A DNA stretch of 64,000 nt from Rugalucina vietnamica. Its lineage: Eukaryota; Mollusca; Bivalvia; Lucinida; Lucinidae. The position numbers and the translations under genes are program-made. The stretch's first letter is position 1, and each line of letters opens with the position of its first letter. Under the pieces are notes generated by a model that worked only from the letters and a program-made list of their open reading frames with translations, ran no database searches and was not told the DNA's origin. Positions 1-12,950 of the stretch are shown piece by piece. The stretch covers positions 61,001,817-61,065,816 of the forward strand of contig OZ024872.1 of the NCBI GenBank assembly GCA_964017185.1. Reading direction: 5' to 3'.

Positions 1-1015
1 TTGGCTTTGATTGGCCAAGTGGTTTCAGAGAAAAAAATCTTTGAAAAGTGTGTATGGACGACAGACCGGCCAAGGTCAAGAGATGACCTTGACCTAAATT
101 AATCATATACCTTCAGCTAATCCATTAGTTGTTTGCATCTACCACTTTTCAGATCTCAGGCTGCAATATTTTTCAAAAAATAGCTAATTTCCACTTTTCC
201 CATTATAAGTCTATGGAAACTTAAAGTTACCATAGCAACCAGAGTTCTTATCTGACTGGAATAAAAAACACAAATTATGTAGAGGCCACTGTCAGGAACA
301 TGCATAAAAAGTACAGGATTCATCCACTTGACAGTTTCTGAGGAGAAGATTTTTGAATGTTTTTTTTTTTTTTTTTTTTTTTTTTTTTCAAAATTTTGCC
401 CTTTATGGGGCCCCAGCAACCAATCAAAATAAAGGATTAGGACAAAACTCGCAAGAAACGTCAAACACTACTCAATAAACATTTCTGCAAAAACAAAATT
501 CAAATGTCTGCAATTTTAGCGGAAAAATAGCCGATTTCCACTTTTCCCATTATAAGTCTATGGAAACTTTAAGTTGCCATAGCAACCAGAGTTCTTATCC
601 GCCTGGAATAAAAAACACAAATTATGTAGAGGCCACTGTCAGGAACATGTATACAAAGTATAGGCTTCATCCCCTTCACAGTTTCTGAGAAGAAGATTTT
701 TGAACGTTTTTCGAAATTTTGCCCTATATGGGGCCCCTGCAACCAATCAAAATGAAGGATTAGGACAAAAGTCACATGAAACGTAGAGGACTACTCAATA
801 AACATTTCTGCAAAAACAAAATTCAAATATCTCCAACAAGACAGCAAAAACTGGCAATTTTCACTTTTTTCCATTATAAGTCTATGGGAAGCATAAGTTG
901 CCATAGCAACCAGAGTCCTTACCCGATCAAAACAAAAAACACAATTACTCTTCCCCCCTACCTGTAGATGGTGTATGTGTAATATGAGAACAATTGGCCC
1001 AGCGGTTTCAGAGAA
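1..1015. repeat. Tandem array, about 330-350 bp unit
   Basis: Three diverged units each carry 'CCATTATAAGTCTATGG', 'GCCATAGCAACCAGAG' and 'CAATAAACATTTCTGCAAAA'. The first motif recurs near 200, 548 and 870. The array starts at or before the window edge. Open frames on either strand are by-products of the repeat. Confidence 0.8.
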
Positions 1016-1017
1016 GA

Positions 1018-1125
1018 AGATCTTTGAAATTGTGGACGACGGACGACGGACGGACGACGGACGGACGCCAGAGCATTGGTATACTATAAGCTCACCTATG
1101 AGCCTTCGGCTCAGGTGAGCTAAAA
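1018..1125 (+). repeat. Repeat tail with GGACGAC iterations and a terminal hairpin
   Basis: Iterations of GGACGAC/GGACGGAC are followed by a short unique stretch and a hairpin whose arms are GCTCACCT and AGGTGAGC around a GCCTTCGGC core, then AAAAA. Tails of this style are common at the ends of dispersed bivalve repeats, which is one reason for the proposed host group. It closes the tandem array to its left. Confidence 0.6.
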
Positions 1126-1240
1126 AGGCTATGCAAGAAAATATAGGCAAATATCTATACGAGGAGATTGCACACGATAAACTAAAACCAAAGAGTATGT
1201 CAGACCATATCCTGTTACAGCTATCTGACTGACCTCTCAG

Positions 1241-1552
1241 CTGTATTATGAAAAGTTTCAACCGTTGGCCAACAAGAAAATACAAGAAACACTTAAACAA
1301 CTGAGAGACGATGACGAGGACGAGTTAAGACTGCATGCTATAAAGAAACAAATAATAAAAAATGAAACAAAACAACTACACATTCAGATTCAAGAGTCAC
1401 ATAGTTCAGTTGACATAAAAATATCCGAATTACATGAAATAACAAAACATAGAAACGGCTTTCTATGGTTAGTGAACAATGTGTGCTACGCGAAAAATGT
1501 GCAGAATAAACCATTGTTGAGAGTATTAATCAGTCTTTGGGATTTATCTTAA
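1241..1552 (+). CDS. Possible terminal exon of a coiled-coil protein
   Basis: A frame stays open from a plausible acceptor (CCTCTCAG, exon from 1241) to TAA at 1550-1552, about 103 residues. It begins LYYEKFQPL and is rich in K, E, Q, R and D in a heptad-like pattern up to about residue 75, which suggests a coiled coil; the last 25 residues are mixed. A GTTAGT within the exon near 1469 could act as a donor, so the end is uncertain. No upstream exon was found and the family is not recognised. It lies 1.3 kb upstream of RNASET2 on the same strand. It could also be a chance open frame in AT-rich DNA. Confidence 0.35.
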   Translation: MYYEKFQPLANKKIQETLKQLRDDDEDELRLHAIKKQIIKNETKQLHIQIQESHSSVDIKISELHEITKHRNGFLWLVNNVCYAKNVQNKPLLRVLISLWDLS

Positions 1553-1574
1553 CCTCTGATTTATCTTGTTTTCT

Positions 1575-1601
1575 GCTCTCTCTCTCTCTCTCTCTCTCTC
1601 T
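1575..1601. repeat. (CT)n microsatellite
   Basis: About 13 uninterrupted CT dinucleotides, just 3' of the coiled-coil reading frame. Confidence 0.9.
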
Positions 1602-2084
1602 TGATCTTTGTTCTTATACAAACAGAATCTCAAATGATTAACTATGGTGTGGTAAAATAACCTAAATGAAACGGAACCGCTTAATACTATTTCCTCACGA
1701 CCTACTACTACTGCCTGAGCATTTTTTGCCCAACATTAAGACTGCCGTGTATTTTTTTTAAAACCCCACGAGAAAAACTGCTTTATATTTTTGGTAACAC
1801 CGTTGTTTGACATATTCCAATTTAAACAACTGAACAACAATGTCGTTTGCAAGTCTACTTTAGAGCTGAGAACATCAAATATATCTTTTCCCATAACGGG
1901 GCATATTTGTTTAAATCACAATATAAATCAGGAAAATAAGTATGTTTAGTGTCGCCATTGTTTAATTTCCTGGTAGACAGATAATCTGTTGGTAGTGGTA
2001 TTACTTCAGAAGTCTATATGATATCCATTGAGGTATTTCTCTTTTTTCACTTTTTTGTTTTCTTCTTGTTGTTGGTATTAATGG

Positions 2085-2365
2085 TACTTCTTTTCTTCGG
2101 ATTAAATACATGTACCTCCCATTACGAAAACTTGTCCATGCAATAAACAGAGATTTTTTAGCTTTAAAATTTGAAAAAAAAAAAAAAACGCTGAAAATTT
2201 TTGATTTTTTTTTCTTCTTATTTTTGCTCAAAATACCCACAATCTACGTTTTGGACCAAAAAATATGAAAAATTGAAATACCCCAACATACCCCAGTTTT
2301 ACTATATAAAAATGGGGTTTGAGTGGGTATATTTTTCATGGGTCGGACATGTTTTCCTAATGGCA
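2085..2365 (+). mobile_element. MITE-2 copy (hairpin family with TATATAAAA box)
   Basis: Ends resemble ATTACGAAAACTTGTCCATGCAATA and its inverted partner. The interior has 'TTTTTGCTCAAAA', the arm 'ACCCACAATCTACGTTTTGG' and 'ACTATATAAAAATGGGGTTT'. This copy lacks one arm of the central palindrome that the 50160-50440 copy keeps. Confidence 0.7.
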
Positions 2366-2685
2366 GTCGATAGCCTAGTCTTATGTAAATAGCGGGAAGG
2401 AGTGGAGAGTGGAGAAGCCCGGCAAGTAACTTCACAACAAACCACATAGGAAACCATTTTTCTCTGTTATGCGTGCATATGAAGTGAACGCAGATTAGTT
2501 GATGGTGCAAAAAGTAGTATTCAGTTTAATGATTACATGATTACGTATTTTACTGCTTTAATGGTTTAACTGCCTTAAAGCGTTATTCCCACATAAACTC
2601 GCGACATTTTACATGTTTTAATGGGGCATTTGAAGTGTAATTACATTTGTTCTTCAATAATCTTAAAATATTGCCTTGTTCTTTA

Positions 2686-2835
<150 letters not shown>

Positions 2836-2843
2836 ATCTAGCT

Positions 2844-2902
2844 ATGATGGAAATTGTGGCTTCGACACAACTGCTATGGTTTTTTCTAACCGTATCTTTT
2901 TG
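2844..2902 (+). CDS. RNASET2: RNASET2 exon 1: signal peptide
   Basis: ATG ATG start followed by a hydrophobic run ([11 protein letters not shown]), ending in phase 2 at the donor GTGAGT. The start is chosen because it yields a signal peptide and joins in frame to exon 2. Confidence 0.85.
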
Positions 2903-5900
2903 GTGAGTCTAGTTTTGCATTATTTGGAGACGTCAAAAATGAACGACTCGAATAAAATAATGACATACGAGTCGTAAAATGCGGAAGAAATGTGTTTATA
3001 TCTTTATTCAATGCCTTCTTATTAAAATAAGGAAGTGTACAAAATTCCTATAGATAATTAGATTAAATATATCTTACTGCATTGTCGAGATTTATACGAA
3101 TTGGCATAAAATGTTGTGGGCCCCCGCCCATTGGGGCCTATGAGAAATAGATAGGCTGCTTGTGCATCCAGGCAAAGCTTCTAAACCACTGATCGATCAT
3201 CTGATTACTGGTTAATCGCTCAAGTCTTAGCCTGCCCAGGAAAAGTGGTTTAATCAAACCATCCATACATATAAGCTTTATTGGTTTGCTTGGGTGGTTA
3301 TATTTATGAAGCACATTTTGAGTGTTATGACATCCTGATGTTGGGTAAAAAAAAGTCCCATAAAATGGAGGCAACGTCCCGACATGACCATTGCTGTTGA
3401 CGGAGGGCGTAAAGCATCAATTCAAACAAAGAAACAAAACAAAATGTTGTAAAAAGTCCTCTCCATTACATCAGAGTCGATGTTCTCACGGCCATTCCGC
3501 GGCGTTCAAAAATGAGCCGCATCGTGAGAAAACCGGATTTTTGCCTAGGCGAAAACAAAGGCGCAGATCAGCTTCGCGGTAACCGCGAAGCTGATCAGCG
3601 CCTTTGTTTTCGCTACACGGATAGTACAATTTCTCTTCTACTTAAATCCGAAATTTCAAGCTTCTAGCTCTTTTCTGAGCTTGTACAGGCCGGTTTGTGT
3701 CGGACCTGGTCGGAAACCTCGAAGTCCGGTTTTCTCGCGTCGCGGCTCAAATGTAGAACGCCAAAGTGCCTGCATTACTTTCGCATACAATGCATCACAG
3801 CAAATGACAGTTTAGTTTGTTTGTTCGGGTTTAACGTCGCTTTCAACATTATCTGTCATATCACGACGGTGTCTGGTTGTGACAGGGAGCTCAATGCTCA
3901 CCTTTATGGCGCTGCCTCACTGTGGTATCAGATCCCAGACACTTTTACCTGAAATGACAGTTTAGGCGCTGTGGAATTGCATTACATAAAATGCCAAGAG
4001 ACAACGCGCATATGGGACATCCCGTCGGGAATCGCACTTGACTCCATGCTCACACGTGACAAGCAACTTAGGTTTCTTTCAGTTCCACATTAGCGAGTGA
4101 GCCAGAGTGGGATTACTTTGTCTTCACTCAACAATGGCCGCAGTCAGTGTGTAACGAGGGAATACAAGAGAAGGTAGGGAAACAATTGAAAATACTGAGT
4201 AGATAAATAGATAGAAGAATCAGGACATGGCACAATAAATTGAGCAGCGACGTGAGATAAACTGTCTTCGGGGTTTCCGACAAGGCCATGCACAAACAGG
4301 TCTGTACTGTTTCGGAAGAAAAGTGGAAGCTTGAGATTTTGGCTGTATGTAGAATAGGAATTGTACTACCCGAGTAGCGAAAGCAAAGATGCTGATCATG
4401 TGTTTTTGTTTTCGCATGACGCGGCTCAATTATCGTAGCTTATCCCAAGAACCAGGAAGAGGAGGGATCCAATACGGACACACATGTAAACAACAGATTT
4501 ACCACGTTTACAATGTTAAGCTGTAGAATAATCAGCTCCCGCTTCCTTGTTTGGGGAATCACGATAAATGATTGTAAATTGCCCAACCGTTGACATTTTA
4601 GCAATAACGCCATTAAATGGGTTTACGCGAGACTCTTTGTGGTTCCTATAAAGATTGAAAAACAGCTTCAACGGCCATAAAATCGCACTCGAAACAAGCC
4701 ATACGAGGAGATAGAAATCTCTGTTTAGGCTTAACTAAACTTATAGGGCTGTCACACATTCGCGTATCGACTCACGTATCTACGGCGTATCGAGATACGA
4801 AAGGTACGTCACACGTACGTCGTAGATACGTGGGCATACGTAGCTCATACTCTTCGATACGTAGCTCATACTCCTCATACGCCGAGGTGCTACGTTTTTT
4901 GTGTGCGCTTAAAAATTCGTAGCACGTACGTAGCAGGTCCGATACGCCGTACATACGTCACACATACGTGGTACATACGAAAGCAACGTGGCAGGTACGT
5001 CGTGGATACGTAGCTCATACTCCTGATACGCCACACGTACGTAGCGGTTAAAATGCCACGTAACCGTGACGTATGTACAGTGTACCTTTCGTATCTGCTA
5101 CGTATGTGTGACGTATGTGTGGCGTATCCTCGAATGTCTTTTCGTATTTACGGCGTATCAGCGACGTACGTGTGGCGTATCTCGCGTATCAATGGCGTAT
5201 GTGCTACGTATGTGCTACGTTCGTTTCGCTACTGTGGAGTATGTGTGACGTATCAGGAGTATTAGGAATATTTTGTGGCGTTCCAAGAGAATCTTAATGC
5301 TTCTATATGTATGTTTTCGTTTTTCCGAAGTCATGGATCAAATGTTTCTCACGTTTCGGGGTGTCGTGCAGGGTTCTTTCATGGCTACGCTTGGTGTAGC
5401 CTCCGTCTTTATTCATAAGGTCTTACGACCAGGATGGAGAGCTGGAAGATGTTCCCCCCCCCCCACCACCACCACCACCACCTCGTTTTTTTTTCGGTGT
5501 TAATCTAGATTATCTAGATCTTTGACCTCTTTTATGAGCCTGTGCGTGAGAAAACCAACAATTTGGGTTCCGACCAGGTCTGACACAAACCGGCCTGTAC
5601 AGTCTCAGAAGATGGTAAGAGGCTGGAAATTTTGGATTTAGAAAGTAGAGGAATTGTACTATCCATGTAGAAAAAACAAAGGCACTGATCAGCTCCGCAG
5701 TTAATGCGAAGGTGATCGGCGCCTTTGTTTTTGCCTATGCAGATTGTTGGTTTTTTCCATGCGGCGGCTCATATTTGATAATTATAATGTGCGCATTGCA
5801 TGAGCAAAGTGATCACAACCGTTTGTTCTCATAGGTATTAAAAAGCAATTGGTACAGAACATAAGAATAGAACGCAGTACATACGCCGTAGATACGTCAC

Positions 5901-8900
5901 GCGTATACTTCATACGCCATACATACGTCACACGTAGGTAGCACATACGCATTGATACGCCGTACATACGAAAGTGAAATTCCATACGAATACAGATACG
6001 TCACGGATACGCCACGGGAACGTAGCAGGAACGTCACACGTACGTGGTACATACGTCTCTCGAGCAAAATACGGCTCAGACCTCGGCGTATCGACATTTT
6101 CATAGATACGTGAGCGATACGCCGCTGATACGTGAATGTGTGACAGAGCTATTACTCTACTTGTCTTTATGTTTGCTTGCCATAAAAGTCTAAACGTACA
6201 TGTATATAACACATTGTCCCTTGTAGTCTTCGAAATTTCCCACTATGATTTTAAATGATCGTTTTAATAAAAGTTCATTCAATTTCTCTTTTAGAATGCC
6301 ACCTGTAAAATTCCCTCAAGTATTGATTACTGGACCATCCATGGATTGTGGTAACGTGTCTGTGTGAAAAGGAGGGAAAAAAACAAGAGGTCGAATAGTC
6401 CTGTAAACGCTCACCTAATACGAAGTCAAAGAAAAGCAACAGTGAACTTGCCTTAAAAGGATCAATCAGTCAATTGACTTTTCTACGAAATATTTCATAG
6501 AGGCCAAAGATGATTGGTCCGGTAACAATATGAAAGCGGTTGTCATCTATGTTATGTGAATGAAACTGTAGTCGAATGGCCTAATACGAAGCCAAAGAAA
6601 AAAACTCAAAATGATCAAAAGTGAACTTGTCACAAAATGAAGATCAATCAATCAATTGTCGAATTGACATTTCATAGATGCCATAAATGATTGGTCCGGT
6701 AACAATATGAAAGCAATTACTATCTATGTTATGCGAATGAAACTTTGCTATCAGTTCCTTGGATGCTACGCATGAAAATGGGCTTGCCTTTTCGAAACTT
6801 ACTTACAAACTTTACATCATTTGAGCCGCTACATGGGAAAACCAACAATCTGCCTAGGCGAAAATAAAGGCGCAGATCAGCTTCGCAGTAACTGCGAAGC
6901 TGATCAGCGCCTTTGTTTTCGCTACTCGGATAGTACAGTTCCTCGTCTACTTAAATCCGAAATTTCAAGCTTCCAGCCCGCTTCTGTGACTGTACAGCCT
7001 GATTTGTGCCAGACCTGTTCGGAAACCACATTGTTGGTTTTCCCACAAGGCGGCTCATTTGTTATGTTACAGGCCTGAGGGATACAAGTCTGTGCCGCAC
7101 TGTCCCAAGATTCCTCCATTTGACCGCCGGGCAATCGAGGTATGAACGCAGGTAAACCCTTGAAAATGATCAGGTCACTCTAAAATTTACATAGACTACT
7201 CGTAGATAAACAGACTATTTAAGAACACCATAGGCGTTGCAAAGCCTACTGCGGTGTGAGGAGTAAAGGGGATGGTGAAATGTTGAAATAATTGGTAAAG
7301 AATAGTCCCTAACACATGTACAGATGTACATTTCAAACAAACAGCCGTAAAAATTAAAACGCCAAAACTGCTGATAATTTTGTTCTATATCATTCGAAGC
7401 AAAATCTAATAAGAGTGCATATCATTTTTATGTGATTACTGATTCTCTATCTTCCACTACTTCTTAACCTCATCAGAGGACTTCAGAACTTCTGTATTCA
7501 CTGTATTTGGTTCAATTCAAGAAGTTTCAGTGTTGCGTCTTTTATTGATAGACTTTATGAAATCTAGTTTCTTTTGTGGGTGTGATGCTGCGTTCCAGAC
7601 GGGAACATTCATATTATGAGCCGCGACGCGAGAAAACCGGTCTTCGGGATTTCCGACCAGGTCCGACACAAACCGACCTGTACAGTCACAGAAGCAAGCT
7701 AGAAGCTTGAAATTTCGGATTTAAGAAGAAGAGCAATTGTACTATCCGTGTAGCGAAAACAAAGGCGCTGATCAGCTTCGCGGTTACCGCGAAGCTGATC
7801 TGCGCCTTTGTTTTCGCCTAGGCAAAAATCCGGTTTTCTCACGATGCGGCTCTTATTGTTTTCTCATTAGGAGCTGGTACCAAGATTGGACCAATTCTGG
7901 CCCGACATCTTCAGTACAGTCAAGTTCAAGTTTTGGTTCTGGTAATTGTTTCTTTTCATCTTATCTTTCATATTTTCAACCATGTACAGGGTAGGGCTAG
8001 ATAGCGAAAAGAGGCGAAAATATACACAATAAGGTGCATGTATATTTGGTTGGGAACAGGGGCGTAGTGGTGCATAAGTAACACATTAAGTAACATCAGA
8101 TAATACGATAGTAGCAGTATGCTATGTGTACATGCACATGGCTTTCTGAAAAATTGTATGTCGAGAAAAAAGTGTGACAGAGAATCTTTAATGGTTTGGC
8201 ATGAATCATCATGGGGTGACTGGCACGCGCATATATTGCTGCTTATGACACCTTTATTTATTTACCCCGTAGTATCAGACTACCAGTCTATCATCAATTT
8301 TTTCAAAGTAATAGCCTCGTTTTGCATCTTTTCGCGATAAGAGCATCTTTTCGCTATCAAGACCTTCATATCACATGTGTTGGATCCGTTTCTCCTTATT
8401 TAGGTAAAAAAGGGTAAGCATTGACCAGGAACTGATACATTCAGAGCCGAAATCATCATCCTTCGGAATCAATATGGGACACGGAAGAACTAAACAAGCT
8501 TTCTTTCTCGTCCTAATGTATTTTTACAATGCTTACAATGCATGTATACATATATTTCTTAATTTTGAAAAATACGTTTAAGCTAAAATGGGAAACAAAT
8601 CATTTAGATCCACTTTGTGGCCAGCTATTTCCCTTCAGGTGGCCAACTGAACAAGCATCATTCGTACATACATGTACAAAACAGTAACAGACATTAGATA
8701 GAATAAAAGCACTAAAACACTAAAAAGATCAGTTATTAGTTCAAGTCAAATTAGAAATTTACTCGTACGCTCGGACCCAAAAACAAACTGTATATTGGAT
8801 CCCAGTCATACATCAACCATTTGCAGTACTCTAGCTGTTGATGACAAACATTTTACACAGCATTTGAGCCGCCCCATGGGAAAACCAACAATCTACATAT

Positions 8901-9808
8901 GCGAAAACAAAGGCGCAGATCAGCTTCGCAGTAACTGCGAAGCTGATCAGCGCCTTTGTTTTCGCAACACGGATAGTACAATTCCTCTACTTTCTAAATC
9001 CAAAATTTCCAGCCTCTAGCCATCTTCTGTGACTGTACAGGCCGGTTTGTGTCAGGCCTGTTCGGAAACCACATTGTTGGTTTTCCTACGAGGCGGCTCA
9101 TTTATTCTGACACTATTCCTACACCAGTAGTCCCTTAGATGAAATCAAATATGTGGGCTATTTACGGAGTTCGCTTCACCCCCCGAGGTACCAAGGTTCC
9201 TATACATCATTTTAAAGCTTGAAACATGCTGAACACGATGCACAATGTTGTCAAGCTGTAAACCTGTGCAGGTTCCGTGTAAACACGCAAATGCAGGGAA
9301 GGGGTGCGAGAAAATATAAAGTACGTGAATTCCATAGGTTGAACGAAAATTGTCTTCAAACAATGTTCTTTTGGATGTATGAACTGAAATTTACAAAAAC
9401 TGTTATGATAATGGTTAGATTATACACAAGAAACACATTTCGATCGATTTATTTCAGAAACCATACCAAAATACTTTAATTTGTCTTTGGTGGGTGGGGT
9501 AACTTGTGCACAATAAAATAGGATTTTTAATTTGTCATTTTTGTTCTTGTTAATGCATGGAAACAGCTTGTTGGTTCATTAAATCTTATTTCTACACTGA
9601 CCATCTCCCTCCAGAGTATATTCACAAGTCTTGTCGGTATGCATATATACCTCCTTTAATTGTAGATGTAAAGTTCGTCGTTCTGGGTTTTACATATAAG
9701 TATTGAGGCTATGTTGAATTAAATTCGGTATATAGTTTTGGCTGCTGGATTGAACTTTGTTTGTGAAAGTTTAACGTTTAACTTGATTAATTAATAAATA
9801 AAATATTC

Positions 9809-9859
<51 letters not shown>

Positions 9860-12800
9860 TTTGGTGTAATCCGTCTGCTAAAGTGCATTTGCCGGAAACT
9901 CTGTCAGTATAGTTATGAACGGCTTCATTGATATGTCATTCTTAACAAAAAGAAATGGCTATGCCAAAGCTTTAAAATGAGTCCACGTTTAGTGGTCTAT
10001 GGTAAGAAACCATGGAGATACGAACATTTTTGGTAGGTAAATTCCCATTATCGAAAATCGTGTTGATGGTTGCTATGGAAATCGCGCATTTTTACATAGT
10101 GCACTTTATGTTTGAGGACAAATCTATTTTGCATTACATGGACAATGAACAATTTGATAGCTACGAAAAAAAAAAACATCCTGGTGTGGAGGGAAGGTTT
10201 AATTAACACTCGTGTTATTTGGTATTATAGAAGCCTATGGTAAGTTTATTCAATTTACATATTCATGAATTTAGTTAAATCATTAGAATAACAGATACAT
10301 TATTAAAATCAGTAATAAACTAATTTCAGGCCCAACCTATCATTGTGACACATTGTTATTACACCAGTAATATCATTGGCAAATTTATTGGTGCCATGGG
10401 CCTAAATTTTTATAATGGTGAAAATTAACTTAAAAATTTTGAAAATTACAGAAAAAAACAAAGGAAAGTCTATTGCCATTGAAGGGTTTCGGGTGGATAA
10501 TAACACATATACCTGGCACAAGATTTATGGCTGCCAGATTGGTCAGAGGGACCGCCATAATGCAAACAAATACTGTCCTCAACAATTAAAACATTTGCAT
10601 GATGCAAAATTGAATACTTTCCACAGTCGCCCGGAATGTGATTCTAAAGAATGGAATATACCTACAAATTACTCATATCCCAAGCAACAACATGCTCCAG
10701 AATACTATTATTGGTATAATAGTAATACAACATAGCAATTTTACATTCATGCCTAATATTTGAAATAATTGAATTTGCAAATTCATGAGAATTTATAAAA
10801 CATAAGAAATCAGAGAAAATATTGCCAAAAATAGAGGTTTATACTTACAAAACTTGATCACTTGTTCCTGGGCTGTTAATAGACCCGGAGATGCTAAACG
10901 TTGATTCAAATTTATACTATGTCTTAAAATACTTTTGCCTTCAAGTCAGACATATGCATAGCTAGTTTTCAGTTTCATGAATATTAATTAAGCTTGAGAA
11001 ATTTGAGAAGAAAATGGAAACAATTAACAGTTTCGCTTACAAAACAACTCATATCTGAGGGGAAAAAAGATTCTAAAAGGCTTATATCTGGGCAAAGAAA
11101 GATTCTAAAAGGCTGAAAATGGTATCAGGAGTATGCTTGTGTTATATTGTATCACCTTACGCTATAATATATAAGTCATTTGATTTTCGTGTCATGAATA
11201 CTTATAAAAAAAATTCTAGAAACTGGAGAACAAATGCGGAAGAATGTGGTGTAGCTATAAAACCGCATGTATCTTGGCTAATGATAGCCCTAGAGAGGCA
11301 GAATTATTATTGAAGGAATGCTAGGACAGTTCAATATAACCATGGTATCTGATATAGTTATCTCTTATTTGTAATAATGAATATTTATAAGAACCTTGAA
11401 AAAATCACACAAAAAATGAAGGGGGTATACTAACAAGATCAATCCGATTTCGACTGCTGGTAGCATTAGAGGGCTGAAATAGTGCAAAAAGTTCTAGGAT
11501 CATGCATTATTGTCCATTTGTCTGATAAAAGAAACCATGCTAGATAAAGTTTTGTGATTATTGCATATAATTTCAAAATGCTTGGGTATAAATAGAAAAT
11601 TTGATATTATCCTTCGTCAGAATAACATGTATCTTGGTTGATATCCTATAAACTATGTATATTTGACCACATGGCAATGATACATTGTCATAGCAATTAT
11701 TTGATGCCCATTTTAGCTCTTTGGGTATATTGGTAGTTATGTTATACATGATTTTATTGGTATATCCACTTCATTTTTCAGTGATTCGTCTCTTATTTCT
11801 AAGATTCTTATAAATAATTGTGAATCAAAGAATCAGATTTTATACAACATTGTCATTGTACATTGTCATAGCATTCATTTGATAGCAATTTTAGCTGTCT
11901 AGTATTATCGGTAGCCAAGATACACATGTGGTTTTATAGGTACACCACTTTAATTCTTTCACATTTTTCTCCAATTTCTTAACTTGAGATTTTATTCATG
12001 TATCGAAAAATCCAATGACATACATGGTGATATTATATTGCCATATCAAGCTCTTTATACCATTTTCAGTAATTATCAGTATGTCTTCGACTAGATACAC
12101 AAGTTATTTTTGTAGGTAAAACATTTAACTGACGTATTTTTCTCCAATTACTATAGTTCTCATTAGTATCCATGAACTGAAAATCTGAGGCTTCTCATGC
12201 CAGATTTGAAGGCAATAGTGCATTGCCATAGGATTCATTTGATGCCACTTTCAGCATCCCGGGTCTATAAACAGCCCAGGAACAAGTGTTTGTGTAAGTA
12301 GTACCCCTATTTTTGGCCAGATGATTCTCCATTTGCTTATTTTTAATATAAATTTTCATGAATCTACAAATTAAATGATTAAAAACGTTAGGCATTGATG
12401 TAAAATTGCTATGTCCTTGCAGCAAGTTAAAAACATGCCATTTTGTATGTACCCCTAATTTTCTGCTACTCTTTTCCTATTTCGTATATTAATTCATACA
12501 GTATAAGCCTGCTGTCCCTTTTGGGACATATGCAAATAGTATAGCACCAAATGTACCACCCCATGAGTGGGGCTTTTCTGTTTGCTAAAAGGATTTTTCA
12601 TTGGAAATGACAACAAAATCACTGCTGATGCCCCTGAAATTGGAAATGAGCTCACCCAAATGATAATGGTCGGAAAGTCCATTTCTCAAAATATGGGTTA
12701 ATACTCATGAATATGCAAATCAATTATTTAAATATTGGGATTTTTTGTAAAATAAGAACGGTATCGAACAGTTGTTTGTAGTCACCGAGGTTGTAAAAAC

Positions 12801-12887
12801 ATTCCATTCATAATCGCTATGATTTATGTGTTAATTACTCTGTTATAGGTAGTGAATATACATGTACATGCAATTATGTTCATTTGA

Positions 12888-12950
<63 letters not shown>

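Noticed and set aside
7871..7941. A Rossmann-like reading (GAGTKIGP) of this exon
   Set aside because: Wrong frame; the RNase T2 frame gives the expected FWPD motif and correct phases on both sides.
10012..10735. Open frames of 64 and 106 codons
   Set aside because: No acceptor/donor support, no recognisable family, composition like surrounding AT-rich repeat DNA.
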